NCBI RefSeq assembly: GCF_004569295.1
Contig: NZ_SPQC01000020.1
Coordinates: forward strand, 1-50,696
Origin: Rothia nasimurium
GTDB lineage: Bacteria; Actinomycetota; Actinomycetes; Actinomycetales; Micrococcaceae
Direction of reading: 5' to 3'
DNA: 50,696 nt
A program made the position numbers and the translations under genes. Under the pieces are notes generated by a model. It made no database searches. It was not told the origin of the DNA and worked only from the letters and a program-made list of their open reading frames with translations. Below, one piece after another: positions 36,647-44,409 of this stretch. The stretch's first letter is position 1; each line of letters starts with the position of its first letter.

Positions 36647-36677
36647 GCCCTACCTCAACCTGTGAAGTGAGAACACC

Positions 36678-37769
36678 ATGTCAGAAGTCAACATAGAGCT
36701 CGCCCGCTGGAGCGAACTCTTCATGTACTTAGCAGCCATCACCTACATGGTTGCCTTCGTCGCCTTCGCCTGGGACGTCGCCTCCCACTCCCGCACCACC
36801 AAGCGCCTAGAAGCAGCCAACGCCCCCGAACCTGAAAAGGAACTCGTGGGCGCGGGCGCAGCCGTCAAGAACGCCCGATCTGCCCGCATCACCGGTACCG
36901 AACAGGGCACCGGTGCCCGCGGCATGGGCTACAAGCGGTCAGCTGCCGCTAAAATCTCCGGCCACGTTGCCGACTCAGAAATGCGCTACGGCACCGGCGA
37001 ACGCCGCCCCGCCGCCCGCGCCGGTGTGGTCATCCTGGCCCTGGGCTGCCTCATCCACCTAGCCGGTGTGCTCTCCCGCGCCTTCGCCGCTAACCGCGTG
37101 CCCTGGGGCAACATGTACGAGTTCTGCACCACCGGCGCCCTGCTCGTCGTAGGGGTCTACCTGGGCTTCCTCATCTTCCGCGACCTGCGCTTTGTAGGCA
37201 CCCTGGTCTCTGGCCTCGCCCTGACCATGATGACCGCAGCCACCATCGCCTACCCCACTCCCGTAGGCCAGCTGGTGCCCGCCCTGCAGTCCTACTGGCT
37301 GGTCATCCACGTGTCCATTGCAGTGCTCGCCTCGGCTATCTTCACCATCACCTTCGCCATGGCAATCCTGCAGCTGGTACAAACCTCCCGCGAACGCCAC
37401 ATCATCGAAGGTAACGACAGCTCCCTGGCCCGCCTCGGCTTCATGCGCCTCATCCCCTCATCCACCGCCCTCGAAAACTTCTCCTTCCGCCTCAACACCG
37501 TAGGCTTCGCCATGTGGACCTTCACCCTGGGCGCCGGCGCCATCTGGGCCGAGAAAGCCTGGGGCCGTTACTGGGGCTGGGACACCAAGGAAGTCTGGAC
37601 CTTCATCATCTGGGTCGTCTATGCAGCCTACCTGCACGCCCGCGCCACCCGCGGCTGGTCAGGCCCGCCCAGCGCCTGGCTCTCCATCGCAGGCTACCTC
37701 TGCATCATCTTCAACTTCACCGTGGTCAACGTGTACTTCTCGGGCCTGCACTCCTACTCGGGTCTGTAA
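36678..37769 (+). CDS. ccsB: Cytochrome c biogenesis protein CcsB/CcsA
   Basis: A 363-residue haem-handling membrane protein with about eight helices. The tryptophan-rich WWD-like signature WGWDTKEVWTFIIW lies in the last third, with conserved His residues around it (VIHVSIAV, YLHARATRGW, SGLHSYSGL). An extra cytosolic loop of about 70 charged residues (38-110) separates helices 1 and 2, a feature of actinobacterial members. Last gene of the maturation operon, followed by a clear terminator. Confidence 0.92.
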   Translation: MSEVNIELARWSELFMYLAAITYMVAFVAFAWDVASHSRTTKRLEAANAPEPEKELVGAGAAVKNARSARITGTEQGTGARGMGYKRSAAAKISGHVADSEMRYGTGERRPAARAGVVILALGCLIHLAGVLSRAFAANRVPWGNMYEFCTTGALLVVGVYLGFLIFRDLRFVGTLVSGLALTMMTAATIAYPTPVGQLVPALQSYWLVIHVSIAVLASAIFTITFAMAILQLVQTSRERHIIEGNDSSLARLGFMRLIPSSTALENFSFRLNTVGFAMWTFTLGAGAIWAEKAWGRYWGWDTKEVWTFIIWVVYAAYLHARATRGWSGPPSAWLSIAGYLCIIFNFTVVNVYFSGLHSYSGL

Positions 37770-37806
37770 ACCGGTTTATCGCTGACGCTTTTCCACAGGT
37801 TCAAAA

Positions 37807-37835
37807 AAGCCCCCGCACATTGTGTGCGGGGGCTT
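37807..37835 (+). terminator. Terminator of the cytochrome c maturation operon
   Basis: The 12-base arms AAGCCCCCGCAC (37807-37818) and GTGCGGGGGCTT (37824-37835) pair perfectly with loop ATTGT. AAAA precedes and TTCTGTGT follows. Confidence 0.82.
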
Positions 37836-37881
37836 CTGTGTAGATGTTATTCGGTAATAATCGACAAAAGTCTTGAAACCT

Positions 37882-37909
37882 ATCTAGGTAGATGTTGTAC
37901 TTAGGTACA
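37882..37909 (+). promoter_or_regulatory. Twin palindromes upstream of padR
   Basis: ATCTA-GG-TAGAT (37882-37893) and TGTAC-TTAG-GTACA (37896-37909) lie back to back, ending one base before the Shine-Dalgarno AAGGAGG. The position fits autorepression by the PadR-like product; PadR proteins often bind such dyads over their own promoters. Confidence 0.55.
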
Positions 37910-37922
37910 GAAGGAGGTGCTC

Positions 37923-38240
37923 ATGAACCCCACCACCTACCCGCCGGCCCTGGTGCGGGCAACCCTACCCACCGCCGTCCTAGCCTGCCTGGCTCAAGAA
38001 AACCTGCACGGCTACGGCCTGGCTACCCGCCTGGAAGAGATGGGCTACGGACGCCTGCGCGGCGGCTCCCTCTACCCGGCCCTCTCCAAGCTCGAAGAAG
38101 CCGGGTACGTCACCACCAGCTGGACGGAAGGGGAGAACGGCCCTGCCCGCCGTCAGTACCGGCTGGCGGACGCAGGTGCCCGCCAGCTCGCCAACGAGCG
38201 CGCCACCCTGGCCCGGCTCACTAGCGCCCTCGGAGCCTAA
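37923..38240 (+). CDS. PadR-family transcriptional regulator
   Basis: A 105-residue minimal PadR: winged HTH with LACLAQENLHGYGLATRLEEM, then GSLYPALSKLEEAGYV and the wing RRQYRLADAG. The usual longer C-terminal dimer helix is short (RQLANERATLARL). ATG 37923 follows AAGGAGG; GTG 37917 overlaps the Shine-Dalgarno and is unlikely. It forms a two-gene unit with the membrane protein downstream, the common PadR/HAAS-domain pairing. Confidence 0.87.
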   Translation: MNPTTYPPALVRATLPTAVLACLAQENLHGYGLATRLEEMGYGRLRGGSLYPALSKLEEAGYVTTSWTEGENGPARRQYRLADAGARQLANERATLARLTSALGA

Positions 38241-38279
38241 ACCCACCCGAACCGTTTCAACATGACTCAAGGAGGAGAC

Positions 38280-39353
38280 ATGACAAGCAGCCCCTACGAA
38301 CGCCTGACCGTCGCAATCGAAGAAGCCAGCGACAACCCGGCAGACAAAGACTGGGTACAAACTGCCTTTGCGACCCTCGCTACGAACGGTGTCAAAGCAT
38401 TCACCAGCGAAAGCACTATCAACCGCGTCATTAGACAGGTTGCAGAAAGCGGCGAAAGCGCCACGGACCTCTACGGTAATCCAGAGGGGTGGGCCTACAG
38501 CAAAATAGCGGGCTGGAAGGAAAAGGGAACCCAGGCCTTTGAAGAGAGCGAACCTCTCAACCTGAAAACGGTTATTACCTATGGGCTGACAGCAGGCGGG
38601 ATATTTTCTATTTTCTTCATGCTGGTGTATGCATTGCCCAGCAATAGGCCTGATACTGCCCACCTGGGACTGCTACTAGGGATTATCCTGCTGGGGCTAG
38701 CGATATCCAGCAGTCAGTACACTTTCCAGAGGTCTCAGCGCCGCTTTGGTTTCGTAGCTGCTATAGGGCTGACTGGCCTCGTTATTGGAGCTATAGCCTG
38801 TTGCCTTGCCCTGCTCTTTGCATGGTTCTCAGAGAATACGGGGCGTTACTCAGTATGGTGGATGTTACCCGTTGCAGGAGCTGCCAGCTTCGCCCTTGCC
38901 TACCTAGCTCACCGATTACTGCCTGAGTCCAACTATGCCCATGCCTCTAGCGTAGATTTCAGCGATAACGTTGAGTGGAAGGATGCATTTGTTCAGGCTC
39001 TCCGAGCTCGGGGAGATATCAGCGATAATCGAGTAAAGGAAGAAATAAACCGGGTGCAGGAGTACACCCAAAACACCGGAAGTAGCTACCTCGAAGAATT
39101 CGGCCACCCGGTAGCCTATGCCCGTTCCCTCTCAGAACAAAAGAAGGTCAAGCCCTACCGTCTCTATCTGCACTCCCTACTTATGCTCGCAATATTCGGT
39201 ATATGGGGCTACGGACTTTACACGACTGATGACTACGCTAGCTTGACCTGGCGCCTGCCACTCTTAGTTGTCATTGTCATCGGGGGTGTACTTGAAACCA
39301 GAAGGCACTACCGGGCCTACCGCCAGGCGAAAGCGCAGTCCAGCTCATTCTGA
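38280..39353 (+). CDS. Membrane protein with two HAAS-like modules
   Basis: ATG 38280 follows AAGGAGGA and gives 357 residues. An N-terminal cytosolic helical module (about 1-85) ends in ATDLYGNPEGWAYSKIAGWKE. Four hydrophobic helices follow, then a second helical module (about 215-285) ends with the similar SYLEEFGHPVAYARSLSEQ, and two last helices close the protein. The ExxxLGxPxxYA-like endings resemble the HAAS/DUF1700 domain found next to PadR regulators. The gene is visibly less GC-rich than its surroundings, so recent acquisition is possible. It overlaps the convergent next gene by nine bases. Function unknown, perhaps envelope-stress sensing. Confidence 0.7.
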   Translation: MTSSPYERLTVAIEEASDNPADKDWVQTAFATLATNGVKAFTSESTINRVIRQVAESGESATDLYGNPEGWAYSKIAGWKEKGTQAFEESEPLNLKTVITYGLTAGGIFSIFFMLVYALPSNRPDTAHLGLLLGIILLGLAISSSQYTFQRSQRRFGFVAAIGLTGLVIGAIACCLALLFAWFSENTGRYSVWWMLPVAGAASFALAYLAHRLLPESNYAHASSVDFSDNVEWKDAFVQALRARGDISDNRVKEEINRVQEYTQNTGSSYLEEFGHPVAYARSLSEQKKVKPYRLYLHSLLMLAIFGIWGYGLYTTDDYASLTWRLPLLVVIVIGGVLETRRHYRAYRQAKAQSSSF

Positions 39354-39779
39354 CGCTGGGCGATCCTTATCGTCTGTGGGGCCGGTAGCATCGTCGCCCT
39401 GCCCGGGGGCCTGCTTGCCAGGGGCAGGGCCCTGCCCACCGGCGTCCTTACGGTTCTTGCGCTGCTGCCACTCGGCGTCCTGGCGCTCGCGCCGGGCCCG
39501 GGCCTCAAGGAACTTCAAAAACTCAGCGTCATCATCGGGAGCTACCGGCGGCTTAGCAACAGGCGCCCCAAAAGACCCGTGGCGCGACCCGCGCGGCCGC
39601 CCCAGCCAGAACCAAAGTATCGACCCCAGCAGCGGAAAGAGCACCAGCACAGCAAGCCAGGCCCCCTTGGGCAGGGTGCGAACGCGCAAACGGTCGGTCT
39701 GGGCAGCATCCAGAATCGAATAAATCCACACGCCCAGCAGGAGGGCGGCGCCGCCAATAATCAAAATAGCTCTACCCAT
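39345..39779 (-). CDS. PLDc_N-domain small membrane protein
   Basis: A 144-residue protein with two N-terminal helices: AILIIGGAALLLGVWIYSIL-DAAQTD and AWLAVLVLFPLLGSILWFWLG-RPRG. This is the 'phospholipase D nuclease N-terminal' two-helix module, present alone without any HKD catalytic motif. The remaining 70 residues are a charged, probably disordered tail (ARARRERQDAEWQQRKNRKD). Families of this kind are common near men genes in actinobacteria. A CACCGGCGTCC copy lies within at 39437-39447. Confidence 0.75.
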   Translation of the reverse strand: MGRAILIIGGAALLLGVWIYSILDAAQTDRLRVRTLPKGAWLAVLVLFPLLGSILWFWLGRPRGSRHGSFGAPVAKPPVAPDDDAEFLKFLEARARRERQDAEWQQRKNRKDAGGQGPAPGKQAPGQGDDATGPTDDKDRPASE

Positions 39780-39896
39780 ACCCCCATTTTTCCATGAACA
39801 GGCCCGCCCGCCCCGCTTTGTGCGCTCACAGCGTGCCAGCTGAGCAGGCGCTCGCCGTGCAGACCTTGCCCGCAGTGGGTTGGGTAGAATGGAGGG

Positions 39897-40181
39897 GTGA
39901 ATTTTCTGAAGTACTCCCTGCTCCGCCTGCTGTTCTCAGCTGCCGCCTTCTTCGCCTCCTACTACTTTGGCGTGGGCTTTATCCTGGCCATCATCTTCGG
40001 CGCGCTCATTGGCTTTGCCATCTGCTACCTGGCCTTCCCCCGCCTGCACGACGCCGCAGCTGCCGACTTTAACCGGATAATCCGCCGCAAGAACAAGCCC
40101 AAGAAAACGACCGTTGAAGACGAGAACCAGGCGATTGAAGACGAGCTGGACGAAGCAGCCCGCCGCAGCCAGGGCCTTTAG
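39897..40181 (+). CDS. DUF4229-family membrane protein
   Basis: A 94-residue protein with two adjacent helices (LLRLLFSAAAFFASYYFGVG; FILAIIFGALIGFAICYLAF) and a charged cytosolic tail (IIRRKNKPKKTTVEDENQA). This matches DUF4229, which usually sits beside menA in actinobacteria. TAGAAT lies six bases before the GTG, overlapping with a GGAGGG too close to act, so a leaderless start is likely. The stop overlaps the stop of convergent menA by four bases. Confidence 0.78.
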   Translation: MNFLKYSLLRLLFSAAAFFASYYFGVGFILAIIFGALIGFAICYLAFPRLHDAAAADFNRIIRRKNKPKKTTVEDENQAIEDELDEAARRSQGL

Positions 40182-41095
40182 TAGCCGGTAAAGACGGTGG
40201 CCCGCTCAGCAAAGATTTCAAGCGGGTGCAGGGCTACCGCGAGGGCAATGAGCAGTGAATAAATCAGGGCAATGATGCCAGCCTGCTTAAGCACCGGAAT
40301 CAGGTCGCGGCCCAGGGCGCCCGAGAGCACCACCAGGGCCGAATGAACGACCGGCCCAATCAGAATAAAGGCCAGGGTGTACCAGGGGTTCTGCGGAACC
40401 AGCAGGGCGGTCAGAGCCAGACCCAGGCCCATCTCTACGGCGTAGGTGATGCGCGAAGCTCGGTCGCCCAGACGTACCGCCAGGGTTTTCTTACCCGCAT
40501 CAATGTCGGTGGGAATATCGCGTACGTTATTAGCCATCAGCAGGGCACAGGAGAAAAGCCCCAGGGCTACAGCGAAGACCCAGGAGCTCAGGGTCAGCTG
40601 GTTGCTCTGGGTAAACATGGTGCCTAGGGTGGCGACCAGGCCAAAGTAGATAAAGACGAAAACATCGCCCAGGCCCATGTAGCCGTAGGGGTGCTTGCCG
40701 CCGGTGTAGCCCCAGGCAGCCAGCACAGCCGAGGCGCCGATGGCCAGGAACCACCACTGCTGCGAGAGCATAATCAGGGCCAGCCCGCTCAAACCGGCCA
40801 GCCCGAAGCAGATAAAGGCAGCCATTTTCACGTGGGAGGGCTTGGCTACGCCCGAGCCGACCAGGCGCAGGGGGCCCACGCGGACCTCGTCCGTGCCCTT
40901 AATTCCATCGGAGTAGTCGTTGGCGTAGTTGACGCCTACCTGCAGGAAGAAGGCCACGAGAAAGGCCAGTAGGGCGCGGCCGGGTTTGAACTGGTGCACC
41001 TCGTAGGCGGCCGCAGAACCAGCAATGATAGGAGCTGCCGCCAAGGGGAGCGTGCGCAGACGCGCCCCTTCAATCCACTGTGCAACCGTTGCCAC
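40178..41095 (-). CDS. menA: 1,4-dihydroxy-2-naphthoate polyprenyltransferase
   Basis: UbiA-family membrane enzyme that attaches the isoprenoid chain to DHNA, giving demethylmenaquinone. GTG 41095 has GGAG seven bases upstream and gives 305 residues; the longer reading to 41152 would run through a palindrome. Prenyl-diphosphate/Mg motifs are NYANDYSDGIKGTDE and NNVRDIPTDIDAGKKTLA. Eight to nine hydrophobic helices are visible. menE precedes it on the same strand with a 90-base gap containing the palindrome. Confidence 0.94.
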   Translation of the reverse strand: MATVAQWIEGARLRTLPLAAAPIIAGSAAAYEVHQFKPGRALLAFLVAFFLQVGVNYANDYSDGIKGTDEVRVGPLRLVGSGVAKPSHVKMAAFICFGLAGLSGLALIMLSQQWWFLAIGASAVLAAWGYTGGKHPYGYMGLGDVFVFIYFGLVATLGTMFTQSNQLTLSSWVFAVALGLFSCALLMANNVRDIPTDIDAGKKTLAVRLGDRASRITYAVEMGLGLALTALLVPQNPWYTLAFILIGPVVHSALVVLSGALGRDLIPVLKQAGIIALIYSLLIALAVALHPLEIFAERATVFTGY

Positions 41096-41125
41096 TGTTG
41101 TGCTCCTTATCAACCCAAGTTTCGA

Positions 41126-41145
41126 TGTGGCGTCGCTACGCCACA
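41126..41145. promoter_or_regulatory. Perfect inverted repeat TGTGGCGT-cgct-ACGCCACA before menA
   Basis: Eight-base perfect arms with a four-base spacer, 30 bases upstream of the menA start and 40 bases after the menE stop. It could be an operator for menA or, as RNA on the minus strand, a compact tetraloop hairpin ending the menE message. No U-tract follows. Confidence 0.45.
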
Positions 41146-41185
41146 AATACACACCATTTTCTCACTTTTTAGTGGTGGGCGCCCG

Positions 41186-42451
41186 CTAGTGGTCGCGTGA
41201 CCTATCCCGATTTGCTAACTGGGCTTTCCAGGCTTTTGCAAGGAGCGCCTGGACGGCCCGCCGGTCAGGCTTGCCGGTGGGCAGAGTCGGCAGCTCAGGG
41301 AGCACCTCAACGAGTTTGGGGGCGGACGCTGCTCCCAGCTTTTCTGCCACCAGCTGGGGGAGGGCGTCCGCAAGCTCAGAAGCGCATGCGCTGTTGCTTA
41401 CCACCAGGGTGACGGCGGCGGCGATAGCGGTACCCCAGCGGGCATCTGGAAGGCCTGCCACCAGGGCCTCACGCACGGTCGGGTGGCTTTCGAGGGCGGT
41501 AGCTACGGCTGCCGCGCTGGTTTTGATACCGCCGGAAATCAGCACGTCGTCGGCGCGGCCCGCTACGGTGAGGGTTCCGGTATGCGAGTCAAGGGTGCCC
41601 AGATCGTCGGTGCGGTACCAGCGGGTTCCCTGACCGTCTACAAAGAAGTGGGCGGCGGTGCGCTGCGGGTCCTTGGCGTAGCCGATGGCAATGGTTGGCC
41701 CGCCCAGCCAGATGCGCCCGGGGGCTTGCGGGTCGGCGGCATCGGCTTCTATCTGCACGCGGACGCCCGGCAGCGGCTTGCCCTCGTAGACACAACCCCC
41801 GGCGGTTTCAGCCGACCCGTAGGTGCGCACTACAGGGAGCTCCAGGGCGCGGGCGGTCGCGATGAGGTCGGCGCTGGCCGGCGCCCCGCCCAGCAGAATT
41901 GCGGAGAAAGAGCGCAGGGCAGCGAGGGTTTCTTCGTGGAGGGAGCCCTCCGGAGTTTCGAGCAGGCGGTGTAGCTGGGTGGGTACCAGGGAGACCAGCC
42001 GGTGCGGGACTGAGAGCTTTTCAGCGGAGCTGACGAAATCCTGAGCCGTGAAGCGGGTACCCTCGCTGACTGAATCGGTCAGGACGGGGGTGGTACCTGC
42101 CAGGGCAGACCTGGCCACTACCTGCGCCCCGGCAACGTACTGCAGGGGCAGAGCCAGGAGCCACTGGGCGCTGTTTATCCCGGTAGCTGTTTCTGTGCCC
42201 TGAGCCGACGCACGTAGCGCCGAAGACGCGAGTACCGTCTGCTTGGGGGCGCCGGTGGAGCCGCTGGTCGTGACCACCAGGGCGGGGGCGTCCTGCCCTC
42301 TCTCTAGCTCTGCAAAGCGGGTGCTGAAAGTGTGCAGGGCTTCGGTAACCTGCTGGGCGGGGCTGGCGGGCTGATCTGCTCCGACACGGACGGCGCTTCC
42401 CGGCCCGGGCAGGGCGGGTGAGGGGAGAGGTATGAAGGAATCTAGTGTCAT
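41186..42451 (-). CDS. menE: o-Succinylbenzoate-CoA ligase
   Basis: AMP-forming ligase that activates o-succinylbenzoate in menaquinone synthesis. The 421 residues show the ATP loop VVTTSGSTGAPKQTVL, the segment VRTYGSAETAGGCVYEGKPL and the hinge TDDLGTLDSHTGTLTVAGRADD. The C-terminal Lys is in PTGKPDRRAVQ. At 421 residues it is shorter than Bacillus MenE (about 485), as is usual in actinobacteria. Context with menA, menB and menC makes the assignment firm. Confidence 0.93.
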   Translation of the reverse strand: MTLDSFIPLPSPALPGPGSAVRVGADQPASPAQQVTEALHTFSTRFAELERGQDAPALVVTTSGSTGAPKQTVLASSALRASAQGTETATGINSAQWLLALPLQYVAGAQVVARSALAGTTPVLTDSVSEGTRFTAQDFVSSAEKLSVPHRLVSLVPTQLHRLLETPEGSLHEETLAALRSFSAILLGGAPASADLIATARALELPVVRTYGSAETAGGCVYEGKPLPGVRVQIEADAADPQAPGRIWLGGPTIAIGYAKDPQRTAAHFFVDGQGTRWYRTDDLGTLDSHTGTLTVAGRADDVLISGGIKTSAAAVATALESHPTVREALVAGLPDARWGTAIAAAVTLVVSNSACASELADALPQLVAEKLGAASAPKLVEVLPELPTLPTGKPDRRAVQALLAKAWKAQLANRDRSRDH

Positions 42452-42557
42452 GGCTCTTTTTAGTCTACGCCTGGTGATAATTGCCAGTTAGTACGCCTAC
42501 TTGGTAATCTTGTGGGTGACACCTTCTGCTTCTCAAGGTCGAGATAGGAGCCATCCC

Positions 42558-42734
42558 ATGCTTGAGGTAACCGGCGTTGAAATCGCGCTTTTGTTACTGT
42601 ACCTGGCCCTGCTGGTGCTCTTCTTCGTAGTGCTGCTGGGGTTTCACAAGAAAAATAAGACCGAGATTCGGGTGATTCGTAAGCGCCTGGGCCTGGGCGA
42701 GAATGCCACAGGTAACACCGACAAGGGAGCCTAA
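42558..42734 (+). CDS. Small single-span membrane protein
   Basis: ATG 42558 has AGGAG eight bases upstream and gives 58 residues: one strongly hydrophobic helix (ALLLLYLALLVLFFVVLLGF) then a basic tail (HKKNKTEIRVIRKRLGLGE). A longer reading from 42501 has no ribosome binding site. It is followed after two bases by a truncated ORF with a good ribosome binding site, so it was probably the first gene of a longer operon. No family recognised. Confidence 0.6.
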   Translation: MLEVTGVEIALLLLYLALLVLFFVVLLGFHKKNKTEIRVIRKRLGLGENATGNTDKGA

Positions 42735-42736
42735 CC

Positions 42737-42820
42737 ATGACTGTACTTGCTACCAATCTGCAAAGAAGTCCCAAGCGGTGCGACCCCAATAACTTACAGG
42801 TGCAAGTGCCAGCGTTGTGA
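42737..42820 (+). pseudogene. 5' remnant of an unidentified plus-strand gene
   Basis: AAGGGAGCC precedes ATG 42737 by correct spacing and the first codons (MTVLATNLQ) look native. The frame then loses protein character and stops at 42820 after 27 residues. From about 42750 the DNA instead encodes an acyltransferase on the other strand. The simplest reading is a gene cut off by a rearrangement near 42750-42765. Its identity cannot be judged from nine residues. Confidence 0.5.
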
Positions 42821-43190
42821 TAAAAGAAACTGCACCGACGAAAACCGCGGCTGGGAGCAGACGTCGAGCCCGGTTCGCGTAAAAGTGTTTAAAACTGACG
42901 GTATTGCGTTGTCTGAGCTCTTTGAGAAGATGAAGCGTGATGAGGTAGCCCGAGATAACGAAGAATATATCTACCCCGATATATCCGCCGGTGATGAAGT
43001 TCGGCCAGAAGTGGTTGGCGATGACGAGGGTGACGGCGATTTCTCGGAGGGCTTGTATATCGCTTCGTAGGTTTTTGGGTGAGCGAGGGGCGGTTGATAT
43101 GGAACTCTTCGAAGAAAGTGCGTGGTAATGGTGACTGTGTATCAACTCTAAACCATCGCAGCAGAGCGAATACTGAAGAGGCATACGCAA
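42750..43190 (-). pseudogene. Truncated acyltransferase-3 (OatA-like) fragment
   Basis: The minus strand encodes the unmistakable N-terminus of an acyltransferase family 3 protein: LRSDIQALREIAVTLVIANH, IGVDIFFVISGYLITLHLLK, then FYANRARRLLPAA. Complete members of this type have 350-700 residues; this one stops after at most 146, just past the third helix (WDFFADW). The stop TAG at 42750-42752 falls inside the remnant of the plus-strand gene. The catalytic His in the first helix region is kept but most membrane helices are lost. Base composition is more AT-rich than neighbours. Start uncertain (ATG 43184 or TTG 43190). Confidence 0.82.
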
Positions 43191-43228
43191 TTCGTTGTGG
43201 AGCGTCTATGGGGCAAGACCCCAACAGA

Positions 43229-43289
43229 TGCCCACCAGACTCTCGTACTGCCCACCTTCCCTGTGGGCAGTACGAGAGTCTGGTGGGCA
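43229..43289. repeat. Perfect 27-base-pair inverted repeat
   Basis: Arms 43229-43255 and 43263-43289 are exact complements with a seven-base loop CTTCCCT. It lies 47 bases downstream of the menB stop and upstream of the acyltransferase fragment. It may terminate menB, but it is longer than any other hairpin here and has no U-tract. A mobile or rearrangement-linked palindrome is the alternative. Confidence 0.75.
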
Positions 43290-43318
43290 CTTAGCCTGCG
43301 CGGCTCTGAGCTGGGCGC

Positions 43319-43331
43319 GCGGACGCCGGTG
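43319..43331 (-). repeat. Copy of the 13-base motif CACCGGCGTCCGC
   Basis: Intergenic copy between the menB stop and the 27-base-pair hairpin. See findings. Confidence 0.6.
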
Positions 43332-43336
43332 GGCGG

Positions 43337-44296
43337 CTAGAAGTAGTAGGGGTAGTTCTCCCAGTTGGGGTCGCGCTTCTCAAGGAAAGCGTCGCGGCCC
43401 TCGACGGCCTCGTCGGTCATGTAGGCCATACGGGTGGCCTCGCCGGCAAAGACCTGCTGGCCGACCATGCCGTCGTCCGGAAGGTTGAAAGCGAACTTGA
43501 GCATGCGAATCGCCTGGGGAGACTGGCGGGCAATGTGGGCTGCGTACTCCAGGCCCTTGGTCTCCAGCTCGGCGTGGGGCACCACGTCATTCACAGCGCC
43601 CATCTCGTACATGCGCTGAGCGTCGTACTCCTTAGCCAGGAAGAAAATCTCGCGGGCAAACTTCTGGCCCACCTGGCGGGCCAGTAAGGCAGAGCCGTAG
43701 CCGGCATCAAAGGACCCCACGGTTGCATCGGTCTGCTTGAACTTGCCATACTCCTCAGAGGCAATGGTCAGGTCGGCCACCACGTGTAGGGAGTGGCCGC
43801 CACCGGCTGCCCAGCCCGAGACCAGGGCGATGACTACCTTGGGCATGGTGCGAATCAGGCGCTGCACCTCCAGAATGTGCAGGCGGCCTGCGCAGGCCGG
43901 GTCAATCGAATCGTGGGTCTCACCCTCGGCGTAGCGGTAGCCGTCGCGGCCGCGAATGCGCTGGTCGCCGCCGGAGCAGAAGGCCCAGCCGCCGTCCTTG
44001 GCAGAGGGGCCGTTGCCGGTCAGCAGCACGGTGCCCACGTTGGAAGTCATGCGGGCGTGATCCAGCACCCGGTAGAGCTCATCGACGGTGTGCGGACGGA
44101 AGGCGTTGCGCACCTCGGGCCGGTCAAAAGCGATACGGACGGTTGGCAGATCTCGCAGAATCTCACCGGCCTCGTTGCGTTCCACCTGGCGGTGGTAGGT
44201 GATGTCGGTCAGGTCTTCAAAGCCCTCAACCAGGCGCCACTGGTGGGGGTCGAAAATGTCAGAAACCTTGGCAGGCAGTTCGTTAGTCATAGCCAC
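43337..44296 (-). CDS. menB: 1,4-dihydroxy-2-naphthoyl-CoA synthase
   Basis: Crotonase-fold enzyme that cyclises o-succinylbenzoyl-CoA. The 319 residues contain FDRPEVRNAFRPHTVDEL, the oxyanion and loop region FCSGGDQRIRGRDGYRYAEG, VSGWAAGGGHSLHVVADLT and the DATVGSFDAGYGSA segment typical of MenB. The C-terminus REDAFLEKRDPNW-like end (FLEKRDPNWENYPYYF) is characteristic. The length is about 30 residues longer than E. coli MenB, as in other actinobacteria. ATG 44296 is chosen; an N-terminal extension precedes the crotonase core. Confidence 0.95.
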   Translation of the reverse strand: MAMTNELPAKVSDIFDPHQWRLVEGFEDLTDITYHRQVERNEAGEILRDLPTVRIAFDRPEVRNAFRPHTVDELYRVLDHARMTSNVGTVLLTGNGPSAKDGGWAFCSGGDQRIRGRDGYRYAEGETHDSIDPACAGRLHILEVQRLIRTMPKVVIALVSGWAAGGGHSLHVVADLTIASEEYGKFKQTDATVGSFDAGYGSALLARQVGQKFAREIFFLAKEYDAQRMYEMGAVNDVVPHAELETKGLEYAAHIARQSPQAIRMLKFAFNLPDDGMVGQQVFAGEATRMAYMTDEAVEGRDAFLEKRDPNWENYPYYF

Positions 44297-44340
44297 CAGT
44301 CTACCCAGGGGTGCCCCGGGCTGGTTCCTTGTATGTAATT

Positions 44341-44385
44341 GAAAGTTTCATCTGCGCGTTCAATGCACGCGCAGATGAAACTTTC
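44341..44385 (-). terminator. Terminator-like hairpin after putP
   Basis: Perfect 19-base arms (44341-44359 and 44367-44385) with a seven-base loop, 25 bases beyond the putP stop and 45 upstream of menB. There is no long U-tract. It would insulate putP from menB. Confidence 0.75.
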
Positions 44386-44409
44386 GACGACATTTAGCGG
44401 ACGCTACCC

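Noticed and set aside
42747-43290. ORFs of 107 and 133 codons over the acyltransferase fragment and the 27-bp hairpin
   Set aside because: Their translations lack protein character, and the minus-strand frame with clear acyltransferase motifs accounts for the region.
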